The notes below the pieces were generated by a model. That model saw only the letters and a list, made by a program, of their open reading frames with translations, was not told the DNA's origin and made no database searches. 64,000 bases of DNA from Glandiceps talaboti (Eukaryota; Hemichordata; Enteropneusta; Spengelidae): the NCBI RefSeq assembly GCF_964340395.1, contig NC_135565.1, positions 8,889,242 through 8,953,241 of the forward strand. Reading direction: 5' to 3'. Below are positions 36,301 through 64,000 of the stretch, piece by piece (position 1 is the first letter of the stretch; each line of letters begins with the position of its first letter). Both the position numbers and the translations under genes were made by a program.

Positions 36301-36672
36301 TATCCGTATCATGAATATTCATTAGTCATCAGTCGTCCATACTGGCAAATATGCTAAATCATCCAACTATGCTAATTAACCCGCATGCATATGTATAAGT
36401 CATCGTCGTATCCATACCATGAATATTCATTGCTCGTACATACTGGCAAATATGCTTAATCATCCAACTATGCTAATTAACCCGCACGAATATGTATAAG
36501 TCATCGCCGTATCCAAATCGTCCATATATACTGGCAAATATGCTAATTAGCCTAAATATGCTAATTAACCCACATAAATATTTATAAGTAACTTCCGTGT
36601 CCGCCTCATGAATATTCATTACTCATCCATACTCATAAATATGCTGATTAGCCTAAAATACGCTAATTCCCT
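36301..36672. repeat. ~100-bp tandem array rich in ATGCTAATTA and ATGAATATTCAT
   Basis: Four diverged units begin near 36301, 36407, 36505 and 36591. Each carries CTGGCAAATATGCTAA or a variant, and most carry ATGCTAATTAACCC, TATAAGTCATCGCCGTATCC and the palindrome ATGAATATTCAT. ATGCTAAT resembles the octamer bound by POU-homeodomain factors, and TAATTA is a homeodomain core. A regulatory role is only a possibility; the array could be a plain minisatellite. Confidence 0.75.
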
Positions 36673-38195
36673 CCAAGATGAACTACTTTCTTCCTCGATA
36701 AGATACCAAAACATAGAGTATCTTATAAAAATAGCAATTTTGACGACGTGGTACTTTCTGTCTTATATTGTCCATGTGTAATATAAGCTTCATTTATTTA
36801 GCATGTATCCCAGATGTGCATATCAAGTGTATATCGCTGTATGTAATAATACACGCAGCTACTATATGTCAGCCAGGTCAATTGAAACAAAAGTAGACAG
36901 TTTTCCAATTGTATATATATAAAATATATATTCTGCCAAATCACCTAAAACTGTCACTCGTACCCCATTTATTTCAAACCCAAAATATGCTGGCCTATAT
37001 TTGACGCATTTCAATTTTTGTTTTAGATTTTGTTCATTTGTTCTGTTAATTTAATCCTGTGCATATTTACGCCCCAGTCTATAAGTTTCCCTTTGAAGAT
37101 TACCGCCTGCCCTTTATTGTCACAGTATTTCGTTACAGTCCTAACAAGTTAACACAATTAGGGTACAGATGTTCACTCTAACTGCGAGGTTTGTTGATGA
37201 AAGTACGATTTCATTTAAATTGTATACTCTTTGTCATATCCACATGGTATAACAACGACAGCACTGCATCCAAATGGGTAATATGGCTGTATTTGTACAA
37301 TACCATAATTCAGGTGTGATGCATTGCACGAAAAGTATAATTTACCCACCTTTACCCAACCATTACCCTACCTGTGACCCACCTAACCCCCATCTCGTCT
37401 AGGGGTAGTACGAGACGCAGTACCAATTTTGACTGTCTAGTCTACAGCCTACCAGGGGAAGATCACAGTGAATAGATTAAGTCAAAGGTGGAACTTCGTC
37501 CCATACTCACCATATTTACACATTCTCTCCCAAAGCTTCACCCTCGGTGGAAAGACATGGTCAAATATGACTTTTCGTATAGTTGTGTGCGCATGCGTTC
37601 GCATTGGTAACATTCCAGAATTGTTCATAATAAACAAGATATATATTCTGTACATTAAAAAACAAGAACAGCGTCTCGTAACAATTTCACAAAAATCAAA
37701 TTCCCCTTAAGATAATTATAGAGATTTGGTGGTTCCTATATTCAAGAAAATCATAAATGTTTTTCCATACAGTAATTGCAGTATTTCGCATATATACGTC
37801 ATTTCAAAATCACATTTGTTGACCTCCATTTCAAACATTTGTACAGTGATCCAATTTTTTTCTTGATTCTAACTAGGAATAGCTTTTGCGTTTTTTTAAA
37901 CAAAACAACTACAAAGTTTTATACTTTTTAAGTTAAGGTATTATATAAGTATTTGTCATTCACTAGTAAACCCTTATGCCACCCTATGGCTAGCCGTTCT
38001 GGCCAAAAGTATCATGGCTGTATTATTTTGTATATTTCGCAGTTACAAAGTAATTTTCAACATCTATTTTGAGTTTTTCAATGGTATCCACACTTGCATT
38101 CCATGTTAACATTATTTAATCCAAACAATGTTTCATTTATTTGAGATTGTTGTTTTATTTTTCCTCAAACGAGAAATTTTTGAAGGATTACATAT
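36673..38195. other. intergenic region, no gene recognised
   Basis: AT-rich sequence. The ORF 37468-37710 has no domain or splice support. Confidence 0.5.
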
Positions 38196-39670
38196 AATTT
38201 AAAGTAAAAGTTTTTCGAAAATAATTAGTATCGGATCGTGGTAAAAAATATAATATCTTCGGACCACTCGATTCCCATAGCATGGGTATGGAGTAACTGA
38301 AATGGTGTACTTCCGGTCGGCCTATTACGCTGGTCGCTGTACACATATTGTGTTTTAAGTGTTCTTTATCCAACCCAAAGGTCCAACCATTCAACTCATT
38401 GCGATAAATGTTTAATCTACTATTTGTCTTATTTAACTCAAGTCAACAGACCGTGATTGCGCACAAGGAAAGCCCTTGTATTTAGGGACTGGCCATTATC
38501 TCCGGCCAGGGGATAGGAGAAGCCATAACATACTTTTGACTGCAATCTCTAGGCTGATCATAGCATTTCAGGCAATGTATGTATATATTTTGTTGCGTAG
38601 TACGGCTAACTCTGTTTTAAAGGGACCAAGCTGAAGTTGAATTTTTTTAAGCTTTTTATTGGCTACTATATCAGAGTAGGCCCTCGCAGTAGTCTATTTT
38701 ACTGAATATTATGTTATCATCACTTAACTTAAAGTTGTCAACTCATTCTGATGAATGATTGGATGATGCGGGGGGGGGGGGTCTTTACCATACATGCAAT
38801 TGTTCTAACAATGCTAGGGGACAATTACAATATCGTAGAAGGCATGCATAAACACTAACAGTATGCTCGAATAGTTAAATAAAGCCCCCCCCCCCCCATA
38901 AGGGTTCATGTAGACATGTTAGCTTGCGTGGAAAGTTTATACTGCAGCTTGTGCAACTCGTAGCTTGTACCCTCTTTAAATGTAAACTTTAACTGTATGG
39001 GCATATTTAAATCAATTCAAGATTCTTGGAAATTTTAAGCCCAATGAGATGTAAAACTAGTCGAAGATTCAAGGTGTTTTGTACTAATTTACTCCTGCAG
39101 AGTATCAACGTTAAATTTACCCTAATGAAATATGTAGTAATATATCTCAACACACACCTGGGTATATGCACTGTCATAACCACCCCACCCCCCACCCCCG
39201 TCTCCCATCTGCGCCCCACATAAGAGAGTTAGTTCAAAGTCAATTATAGGGATCGTTCTGTTTTCACAGGAAAGCGGTCAGATGCCCGAGAGTCTTTTTG
39301 CTGGCCCGATGGAAAGAAATCCATCGACCCCCGGAGAAATTTACCGGGCCCTGACTTCCGCCATTTTCCTTCTGTTGACTGGCACAGAATAAGACAAATC
39401 GTAGATTGAACGTTTAACACTTTTAGTTGAAGGGTTGGACTAAGAACACTTAGAACTGAGAAAGGTTTATCGTCTGCCAGTAGGAGCAAAATTCTATGTA
39501 TTCGTATGTATTGAAATCAAACGTCCACACCAACGTGTTAGGCCTACCGGAAGTCAGTCATTTGAGATACTCCACACCCCTGCTATGGAAATCGAGTGGT
39601 CCGAAGATATACTTTGTTTTACCACGACCCGATATTAATCATTTTCGAATATTTTTGAAAAATATTTTGA
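38196..39670. mobile_element. ~1.5-kb element with ~130-bp diverged terminal inverted repeats
   Basis: The left arm (about 38205-38335) and right arm (about 39530-39660) are inverted copies. Both, read outward, carry ACCGGAAGT, TGCTATGG.AATCGAGTGG, TCCGAAGATAT and TTTTACCACG.CCGATA. Outward translation gives GRPEVHHFSYSIPMLWESSG on the left and GLPEVSHLRYSTPLLWKSSG on the right, which reflects shared DNA and not necessarily a protein. The interior holds G- and C-runs (38769-38780, 38885-38897) and no transposase. Target duplication not resolved. Confidence 0.65.
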
Positions 39671-39691
39671 AAAAAAAATATCAACACATAT

Positions 39692-39775
<84 letters not shown>
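39692..39775. repeat. (AT)n-(GT)n compound microsatellite
   Basis: AT repeats to about 39731, then about 22 GT repeats to 39775, directly next to the right arm of the inverted-repeat element. Confidence 0.97.
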
Positions 39776-39776
<1 letters not shown>

Positions 39777-40170
39777 GACTTTAAATTACATATAATCCTT
39801 ATATATCTATGGTTTGACGAAAAAAACACAATGATCTCAATCGAAAAACTACACATAATCAGTTAAATTTAGTTTGTAACTCCCAAAATATAAAATACTA
39901 TAGCTAAAGTAAAATAAGAACTATACTTTTAGCCTGAAGAGTTTGACATACCACCCTCCTTACACCATTTTACATAATAGATAATAAACATGTAGATTTG
40001 CTGGACATGAACATTTTGCATAAACAGTTGTTTACCGTCCATTGTGAGCGATATCATCGCCTAAGAGAAAATATAGCTATATTTAAAAAGCTCCAGATGT
40101 CACAAGAAGATTGAAAAGGGTGTGTTTCTCTATTTGTTAGTTTGATGACCAGACAAGCAACCGACTGGTA
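39776..40170. other. upstream region of the modular secreted-protein gene
   Basis: Should contain the promoter and 5' UTR of the plus-strand gene whose ATG lies at 40171 or 40198. No TATA box or other site that I would defend. Confidence 0.4.
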
Positions 40171-56603
<16,433 letters not shown>

Positions 56604-57322
56604 GTAAGTGTGTCACCCTAAATATAGTCTTTACCCTCGTTAGAAGCAAATGGACTATATGTAAACTGAACGCCTTTCATTAAGGGCAACCTTTTTATGT
56701 CAGTCCTGACCTGACCGTCCTAAAAATTCTTCAATACAGCAAAATAATGTTCACAAATCGACACCCTTGTATGGCAGAAATTGAATTAAATCTCGACGTA
56801 ACTAATGCTAAGATAATGAGTCTGTGAGCTTTTGTCTGGTTGTAAATTGTTGAATTATTTATCGCTGAAATGCTGGACGCCATGGTGGTAAGGTGCAAAG
56901 TGCATATTTGTTTCCATGGCATCCAGACCTAGACTATCAAAATATTATGACAGACAAAATCTCCAATATGTAAACATACACCTACTTTTTTAAATGATTC
57001 TTTGAATTTAAACGACTGATGGACCCATCATTTTAAAGGTGTTATTACAATCTATGTTCAATATAACATCTGTAAGTAGCAGCATTCATTGGTGATATAT
57101 TAACACTTGCACCTTTTGAAAGAGATAGGCCACTACATGAAATAAACCATATGCTATGGGTTCTGGCGCATTGTTTCATTATTCCAGATACATTATTCTC
57201 ACTCGTTTGCCAAGAAACACACTAATCAAAATGCTTATTTCCTTCAGATATATAGTCATGAGTATTCAATAAATAACACTTTATGAAGTAACACAGAATA
57301 CATAGTGTATATTGTGCTTTAT
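56604..57322. other. intron or intergenic region, no exon recognised
   Basis: AT-rich sequence after the discoidin-like donor. No clear continuation of the modular gene. Confidence 0.4.
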
Positions 57323-57594
57323 AGTGTTATGGATACTGGTAGTATCCAGTAGAATTCTTCACAATACATAATGGAGACTACCAGAATACATGTAGAATAA
57401 AGACACTGTATTTCGGTGGAGATGGATCATCAAAATACAGTGACAAAATCCAGCTAAGTGGATTCCAATGGATTCCAGTAGAATTCAATGTGGAATACTC
57501 TACTGGATACTGTGTATCTATACAGAATATAAATTGGGTTCGTATAGTGGACACCACTCCAATAGCCACAGAATGCTGGTAGAATTCATAACAC
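57323..57594. mobile_element. ~272-bp MITE-like element with short terminal inverted repeats
   Basis: The left end AGTGTTATGGATACTGGTAG and the right end, reverse complemented, AGTGTTATGAATTCTACCAG, match for about 9 bases perfectly and further with mismatches. The interior is full of CCAGTAGAATTC and GTGGATTCCA-type subterminal motifs. Length fits a miniature element. Superfamily and target duplication unresolved. Confidence 0.5.
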
Positions 57595-60480
57595 TGGAGA
57601 CAACGTAATGGAAGTGTATTCTACATGCTTTCAAAGGGATTTATTGATATTTTAGCATTTTTCAAATACTAGCAGACATTAGTTGTAAAACTTTCCATGA
57701 TTCTGTTTTTGCAATCATTCACCATACATATATACCACAAGTTCTACACATAATAAGAGTGGAATGAATTCCATTACCTTTATTTGCATTATACAAATAA
57801 TATACATATTAACTATTATAAGGCATTCATAAAACATACACAAAAGGCCACATCCTAATGCAATGACAGGGTGAATGCAAAGACTAGGTTTTATTTGTCA
57901 ATCTGACATCCTGCAATTCACTTTACACATTAAATTCATGTGTGATGGTTAGTTTGGGATCACATTGTGTCTTGTGTTTACAAAACGTGGGATACGTTAA
58001 AGATGTGATGTATGCATACAATTTGCAAGGGTCACCACTGAACTACAAATGAACCCTAGCTGGCTAGCAAGTATGGACATTGCGGACATTATTATTATTA
58101 TAAGTGGACATTATTTCTTTCATTCATCAACTGTATCTCTACAGAAATGTTATGTGTCCCTCTTGGATTATCTTACCAGTAATACATAAACTAAAGTGTA
58201 TGTGTTACACAAGATATTAAGATTTTTTACTGTACAATATCACAAATAGATAATTTAGAATATTCCACAAGATTTATGGAGAAAACAAACCTACATGAGA
58301 TTGGTAACTTTTATGGCAACACAGAGAATGTTCCAAATCGTGTTGAAATTTATGACAGTGCTCAATTTTGATTTACCAGTTCATCACATCCCTTGAATAA
58401 ATATGGAGCACTCACAAAATGCAATATAAGTAAAGCTTAGGGTGAAAATTTGAATTTTGAATAAAACTTTGCATATATATTCAACCGTAGAGCCCATAGT
58501 TTAATTTGTTTACAAAAGTAAACTGTTGAACTTTGTCTCAGTATTACACTTGATCCTGATATGCCACGTTGGAGTGGAAATGTGAGGGTAACTAACTGTA
58601 CTTATGCTTTATGCTACATGATTTTAACATCTGGGAAGACGAAAATTGTTCTAACACTGGTACTTTTCATCATCTAGCAAAATAAACATCGTATTAGCAT
58701 TGCTACAATTCTTTGCATAAAGCTTCCAATATCTTAGACTGTCAAAAACATGTTGCAACAATATATACTTTTTTTGAAGCTGGTGATGATCTGCTAATAT
58801 AATAGAATGTACCAGGTAGTAATGTTGTTAGTATTTTTTTGTTGTGACTGCAGACAGTAAGATGTATCAATATGAATATGATTTTTGTCAAGAACGACAT
58901 GTTCTGTTTCAGGATAACTAGCTTCCATTGTACATAGTTTAAAAAAAAGAAATCTAATTAAAAGTAAATTCCACATGCAGCGTCCCTCACATGCAGGTAT
59001 TAGTTTTGTCTCAAAATCATCACAGGATTTACTGCCTTTCATGTAGTCCTCTCTTAGATCATATTCTGCCATAAACACAGCTGACAATAATTGTAACTAT
59101 TATGATGGTTGAATATCCACAGGCAGGGGCTACGTTTCTCCAGTGTTCTTCTAATAGTCCTAATCTCATTCCAAATGTTGTGCACTTGGCTTTTGATTAG
59201 ATTTTTACTTCGTCTTGGCTAAATTATTAAACTGATGAGTTCTTAATTGCAGATAACACACATTGATGAAACCATTGGCCACTTCTTCATCCGACATCAC
59301 ATCAGTGCTTAACCTCTGCCTTGGATTTTCTCTCTTCTGTATTTTGCCTCTTCCTCACCAACTGCAGCAAAGAGAATGATTGATTAAAACTAAGAAAACA
59401 TTTAAATGTTATTTTAATTCTTTTAAAGTGATAAAGAATATTCATAAGAACACAACTATTTTTAAGATATGTTCAACAATTTATTATGACTTTTGTAACT
59501 ATTTACTGATATATCAATATACAAACTGCATTGACACTAAATGGTACGGAGGGGAGGGGTGCTATTCTCTTCAGATTATTGATGTTTTGAAATGTCCATG
59601 TTAAAAACGGGATTACTCAGTTTCATAGGATTGGTTCGTTTCGTTGTATTTTTTTTTTCATTTTGCCTTATAAGTTACAACATCTCAACAAATAGATGCT
59701 TTAGTGCAGTTATGTAAGATTTCATATTTATGAGCATTGAAGTAATACTGCCATGGTAAGAGCAAAAGTAAAAATGACAACAGATGAATTGCTTTAATGC
59801 ATCTATTTATTGCAATAAACTTTGTTATCCTGTAAGTAATCCTGGAATTGAATTCCATTCTAATCAATTATAATCTAATCTATCACTTGCAATCCCCTCG
59901 TTGCAACGAATGTTCAATTAATATTGCAAATGTAGACAACTGTATATTTATAAAAACACCTTTGGTTGGAATCTACCATTCTAGAATGGTGGGTGATATG
60001 GCCATACTAGAACTTGCAAACTGGTAACTCTTTTCCATGTATCAGTCTGTAGGTAAACTTATATTTATTTTTGGCTGATGGTAATTTGGAGGAAGTATTT
60101 TCACCCCACACTGCATGACCACTTCAAATTATTTCTCATGAAAGAGTGCTATTCATGTATATACAAAAATAGTGAGTGCTGCATACATACAAGGTATATA
60201 ATTATGTACACGAAACAAAAGTTAAGGTAAAAGGACTTGCAATTCAACAAACTTACGTGTATCTCCAATAGAATGTTTCCTTTCTTCTGTCTGCCTTCCA
60301 CAGTTCTGTGTTTGTACACCTTTAAAAAGAATTTCTTTTGGTATTTATTTATCATTATCATGAGTTCTTGCGTTGATGCATTCTTGCATTTTAATCAGAT
60401 GTGTACCCAATAATGGATTTACAAATGTGATGTAAGTCTAGTCATATTAAAAGATGCATTGTAATGTAACTCTGACTTTT
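57595..60480. other. intergenic stretch, possible transposon relic on the minus strand near 59.2-59.4 kb
   Basis: Mostly AT-rich without a gene. On the minus strand about 59370-59240 the frame RQRLSTDVMSDEEVANGFIN looks protein-like but is short and broken. On the plus strand, an acceptor-like TTAATTGCAG at 59251 followed by ITHIDETIGHFFIRHHISA and a stop could in principle be a terminal exon in phase 0, but nothing else supports it. Confidence 0.3.
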
Positions 60481-62724
60481 TTTCTGACAATTTCCCTAAT
60501 CAATGTAGACAGTAAGCTGGCATCTAAAGTTATTGCCTTTCGAATTAAACAGTGCCTCCCCTCTATTATCAGTCCATGTCAGACTGGTTATGTAACGGGT
60601 CGTTACATTGGGGAATCAATACGCCTTGTATCTGATATTCTTTTTTATACAAGATAAAGGGACATTCCAGGTATCCTTCTCATGGTTGATTTTCGAAAAG
60701 CGTTTGATTCCATAAATTGGAAATTTATATCACGTTGCTTGCTTAGATTTGGCTTTGGAACCTCACTGATACGCTGGTTTACTGTATTTTACACGGACAT
60801 CAAGAGTTGCATCATGAATAATAAGTTTACATCGAGTTATTTTGACATCAAGCGAGGGGTTCGCCAGGGAGACCCGCTTTCCCCATATCTGTTTGTCATG
60901 GCTGTTGAGTTTTTAAGTATAGCAGTTAGAAGTAATACAGATATAGAAGGTTTAAGAGTTTGTAATGATGAAATTAAATTGGTTCAGTTCGCTGATGACA
61001 CAACTTTACTTTTGAAGGATGAACATTCTGTCGCCATTGTGATGGCTGTCTTGGTTAAATTTTCCAAATGTTCTGGCCTCTGTGTAAACAAAGACAAAAC
61101 AGAATCTTTTTGGCTGGGTAAGGATAAAGACAGAATAGATAAACCTTTTGGTTTGAAAGTGGTCAAGATGTTTAAATACCTTGGTATTTATTTTTCGTAT
61201 AAAGTTGCTGAGACAAATAAGTTAAATTTCTTTGATAGATTACATAATGCACAAAAAGCTATGTTTATCTGGAACAGTAGGAATTTAACTCTTCTTGGAA
61301 AGATTACAATTGTGAAAAGTCTTATCATTCCGAAGTTACTTTATCAAATTTCCTTGTTGAATATACCTGATCATTTCCTTTCGAAATTTCATTTAGTTAT
61401 AGAACAATTTCTTTGGAATGGCAAAAAGCCTAAGCGAAAGGATGATACCATGTGTTCTCCCTGGGAAAAAGGTGGATTCGGACACATTCATCTGGCATCT
61501 TGGTGTAAAGCCTGTAAATTAACTTGGATAAAGAGAATTTTTTATTCAAGAGGACAATGGAGACTAATTCCATTGTACTACTTGCGTAAGGTTGGCGGGG
61601 AACTAATTTTTTGTTGTAATTATAACAAGCAGTGCATTCCTACTAGTATTCCAGACTTTTACAGGGATATTTTAATTTTGTGGTATGAATTAAAGAAAAA
61701 AGATCATCAGAATGAGGAATATGACAATGATATTTTATGGAATAACAGAAATATCAGTATTGGAGGTTCACCAATATATATTGACAGATTGTACAAAAGT
61801 GGCTTTGTGTTTATTCAAGATCTTTGTACAGATGGAAATGTTCCGATTACTTCAGATTATTACAATTTACGCCAGATGAATTTATCGGAATCAGTTATTT
61901 TTACACTAACGGGTTTGGTTAGGGCAGTATCTAGGAATAGCACATTTGTCATTAATGAACGCGTTCAGACGAGACCACTGAAACCAGTACTTTTTCAGGG
62001 AGACACATGCTATGATTGTTTAAAGATAAATACCAAGGATTACTATACTGTTATTTTAGATTATTCTTTAAAGATCACAGAAGCCAGAAAATATTTTAGC
62101 AATAGATTTCATGTAAGTGACACAGATTGGAATAAGTATTGTACCATTTCCAAAGATGTGACAGTTGAATCTCGAATACAATGTTTTCAACAAAAGATTA
62201 TAAATAGGTTGATATTCACAAATGACAGTTTATTTCATATGAAAGTAACAGATACCAATTTATGTGACCATTGTCATGATAGAATACAAACAAGAGATCA
62301 TTTATTTGTAGAATGTAAGTATACAGAGCGCTTATGGTTGGACATAAATGAACACTTATTTGAACACTTACAAATAACTTTGAATAATTGTAACATTTAC
62401 TTGGGTGTTCTCAACCATGATGATTATTACATGATCAATTATATTATTTTACAAGCTAAATATTTTCTTTATACTTCCAAGTGTAAAAACAAAATTCCCT
62501 CATTTGAAAGTTTTATGAGTATTTTGAAGATTAAATACGAGATAGAAAACATCGCAGTAAAGAAAACTGCAAAGTACGAAAAGTTTGATGCTAAGTGGCA
62601 AAAAATTGAACAGAAAGTGAAGCTGGCTTTGTAATTTGTTTTTTTCACTATTTTTAGTATCTAGTTTTTGTTGCAAAAGTTTTGTCGTGTATTTCTTTTT
62701 CCTTTTTTTTTTCTCGTGATATAA

Positions 62725-62761
<37 letters not shown>
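60481..62761 (+). mobile_element. 5'-truncated L1/Tx1-type LINE with poly(A) tail and target-site duplication
   Basis: It starts inside the RT domain (TISLINVDSKLASKVIAFRI). It runs through SPCQTGYVTGRYIGESIRLV, one in-frame TAA at 60655, LLMVDFRKAFDSINWKFISR, GVRQGDPLSPYLFVMAVEFL and the catalytic box FADDTTLLL (61000). It then continues to a long C-terminal region with a CCHC-like knuckle (CDHCHDRIQTRDHLFVEC). The stop at 62634 is followed by a short 3' UTR, AATAAA and a 33-base A-run (62728-62760). CTCTGACTTTT stands at 60470-60480 and again at 62762-62772: an 11-bp target-site duplication. Only one stop codon breaks the ORF, so the insertion is young. Confidence 0.93.
60682..62634 (+). 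CDS. LINE ORF2 fragment: reverse transcriptase and C-terminal zinc knuckle (650 codons)
   Basis: Contains RT blocks from DFRKAFDSINW to the FADD box, the thumb (VVKMFKYLGIYFS, LLGKITIVKSLIIPKLLYQI) and a Tx1/L1-type C-terminus (QKIINRLIFTNDSLFHMKV, CDHCHDRIQTRDHLFVEC). FADD, not YADD, and this tail favour the L1/Tx1 group over Jockey/CR1. In the insertion the start is not a true start codon; the frame simply continues after a TAA at 60655. Confidence 0.9.
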   Translation: MVDFRKAFDSINWKFISRCLLRFGFGTSLIRWFTVFYTDIKSCIMNNKFTSSYFDIKRGVRQGDPLSPYLFVMAVEFLSIAVRSNTDIEGLRVCNDEIKLVQFADDTTLLLKDEHSVAIVMAVLVKFSKCSGLCVNKDKTESFWLGKDKDRIDKPFGLKVVKMFKYLGIYFSYKVAETNKLNFFDRLHNAQKAMFIWNSRNLTLLGKITIVKSLIIPKLLYQISLLNIPDHFLSKFHLVIEQFLWNGKKPKRKDDTMCSPWEKGGFGHIHLASWCKACKLTWIKRIFYSRGQWRLIPLYYLRKVGGELIFCCNYNKQCIPTSIPDFYRDILILWYELKKKDHQNEEYDNDILWNNRNISIGGSPIYIDRLYKSGFVFIQDLCTDGNVPITSDYYNLRQMNLSESVIFTLTGLVRAVSRNSTFVINERVQTRPLKPVLFQGDTCYDCLKINTKDYYTVILDYSLKITEARKYFSNRFHVSDTDWNKYCTISKDVTVESRIQCFQQKIINRLIFTNDSLFHMKVTDTNLCDHCHDRIQTRDHLFVECKYTERLWLDINEHLFEHLQITLNNCNIYLGVLNHDDYYMINYIILQAKYFLYTSKCKNKIPSFESFMSILKIKYEIENIAVKKTAKYEKFDAKWQKIEQKVKLAL

Positions 62762-62763
<2 letters not shown>

Positions 62764-62772
62764 CTGACTTTT

Positions 62773-64000
62773 GTCAGCAAACAAATTGATTGTCTAAACT
62801 TACATGAGGATCTCGGCCTGGGCGCATGGAAAAACAGTGCTCGAATGTAACAATTGAAGATGTATCAACCCCACAACGAAGAATTATTTTGACAGCCAGT
62901 TGACATGCATACAAACATATCTTTCAATATTCTATGCATAGACCAAGAAAAACCCCGAAATTGGACTTGTTTATGTGTACAGTGATATATACCAGTAACA
63001 GCTGTTCTGTCAGTGTACTTCTTGACTATAAACAGTATTTCACACCTTTTCTTTTGTTTTGTTTTTTGTATGAGTACAAGTTGCAAGAAAACAAGAATCA
63101 GTAAAGTAAAAGTATCCCATTGTCTATTCTGGAAAACTATGGCAATATCCGTGTAAAGATAAACATATAGAGAGGGTCTCTCCACTGTTTATGAGATAAA
63201 TTATCATTATCTATTCAAAATATCCTAAAACAAAACAGTCTGTAAATAAAGATTTGTTAACATCACAGACACAAAGTCTGGCCATTACATGACTAGCATG
63301 GAAGCAGTTTTCTATCAATGAGTATTTAGTCACTAAACGTTTTTGCTGCATGTAAGCTTCACAGTTTGAAAAGTTAAAAAAAAAACCAGTAGAATGAACT
63401 AGCCCTAGCACAGTCCATCACATGTCATGAATACAGAATACAGAATTGTCACTCTTACCTTGAAGCTCGATTTCAAAATGAGAAAAGAAAAATAAGTCAA
63501 ATTTGCAAACCGAAATTATATATCTTTGTCGTCAGGCAATGTTCATGTCTTGCAATAAACCAGTGCATTGCATCGCATTGTACTGAAATGTCGGTGGATT
63601 TGGAATTTATAACTGCATGCAACAGCGGTTCACTTTACTGAAATGGTAATCATAACAAAGTTCTCGTGCTTAAACGTTATGAAAAAATAATTCCCAGCAG
63701 GCCTACAATTTTTAAATATTTCACTTAGTTTCATAACACGCATTTTTTGTACAATAATTATATTTCCATATTCAAGCATTGTCATTTGATAGCATTTCAC
63801 CACGTGCTTTGTCACGTTGACAAAACTATAACTAGTAAATTTTGGTCCACATTGATCACTTCATATTGTACTCGAGTATCTAAATGGGAAACATGAGTAT
63901 TGTAAGCGTCGGGTATGTGACTCACTACTGGGGACACTCCGACACATCGTGATCCACCCTCAGACCAGGGAACAAATCTAATTTTGGTCAACCCCATCCC
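62773..64000. other. right-edge region, no gene assigned
   Basis: AT-rich. A minus-strand ORF at 63812-63997 (GLTKIRFVPWSEGGSRCVGV and onward) is open to the window edge and could be an exon, but I recognise no domain. Confidence 0.4.

Noticed and set aside
59252-59311. Terminal exon ITHIDETIGHFFIRHHISA for the modular gene
   Set aside because: Phase fits (0) but the peptide does not look like the second half of a discoidin domain, and no other support exists.
63812-63997. Right-edge minus-strand ORF as a gene
   Set aside because: Open to the edge but without a recognised domain or splice evidence; kept only as a remark.

Overview
The window is nuclear DNA from an animal. It has GT-AG introns, modular extracellular and death-domain genes, non-LTR retrotransposons, terminal-inverted-repeat elements and many long microsatellites. 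The base composition is AT-rich. The gene content (a RAG1-like zinc-finger transposase, an FN3-ZU5-UPA-Death protein, a trefoil/kringle/EGF/discoidin-type secreted protein, a Tx1-like LINE) suggests a marine invertebrate such as a lancelet, hemichordate, echinoderm or lophotrochozoan. I cannot fix the species from sequence alone. I see no prokaryotic features.

Layout from left to right. (1) 1-103, minus strand: the signal-peptide exon of a secreted or membrane protein that runs off the left edge. (2) 1.4-1.9 kb: AT and CT microsatellites next to a 58-bp dispersed unit that returns at 54 kb. (3) 4505-2496, minus strand: a two-exon, 164-residue death-domain protein whose first exon has a beta-strand-like, RHIM-like patch. 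(4) 5381-13996, plus strand: a multi-exon RAG1-like DDE transposase gene. Its N-terminal zinc-binding, RING and zinc-finger parts carry frameshifts and a stop codon. Its catalytic-core exons look intact. A decayed LINE (minus strand) and a 26-copy 52-bp minisatellite lie inside it. (5) 14.6-15.8 kb: a diverged direct duplication. (6) 16622-29150, plus strand: a nine-exon gene whose splice phases all agree, encoding 1,054 residues with an alpha-helical N-terminus, four FN3 domains, ZU5, UPA and a C-terminal Death domain. (7) 30256-33810: a 3.6-kb DNA transposon with 31-bp perfect terminal inverted repeats. (8) 36.3-36.7 kb: a tandem array rich in octamer-like motifs. (9) 38.2-39.7 kb: an element with ~130-bp diverged inverted repeats. 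(10) 40171-56603, plus strand: a secreted modular gene (signal peptide, trefoil, two galactose-binding-like exons, kringle, EGF, Link/lectin-like, discoidin-like), almost entirely phase 1-1 exons and open at its 3' end. (11) 47.0-47.5 kb: a second LINE fragment. (12) 60481-62761: a 5'-truncated L1/Tx1-type LINE with a poly(A) tail and an 11-bp target-site duplication.

The two death-domain genes and the two secreted-protein genes look like innate-immune or cell-surface material: intracellular adaptor or receptor-like proteins that would recruit partners through Death-Death contacts, and extracellular recognition modules. The two Death domains resemble each other and lie in opposite orientations on either side of the transposase relic, which suggests a local duplicated family. 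These functional links are inferred from domain content; the sequence does not demonstrate them.
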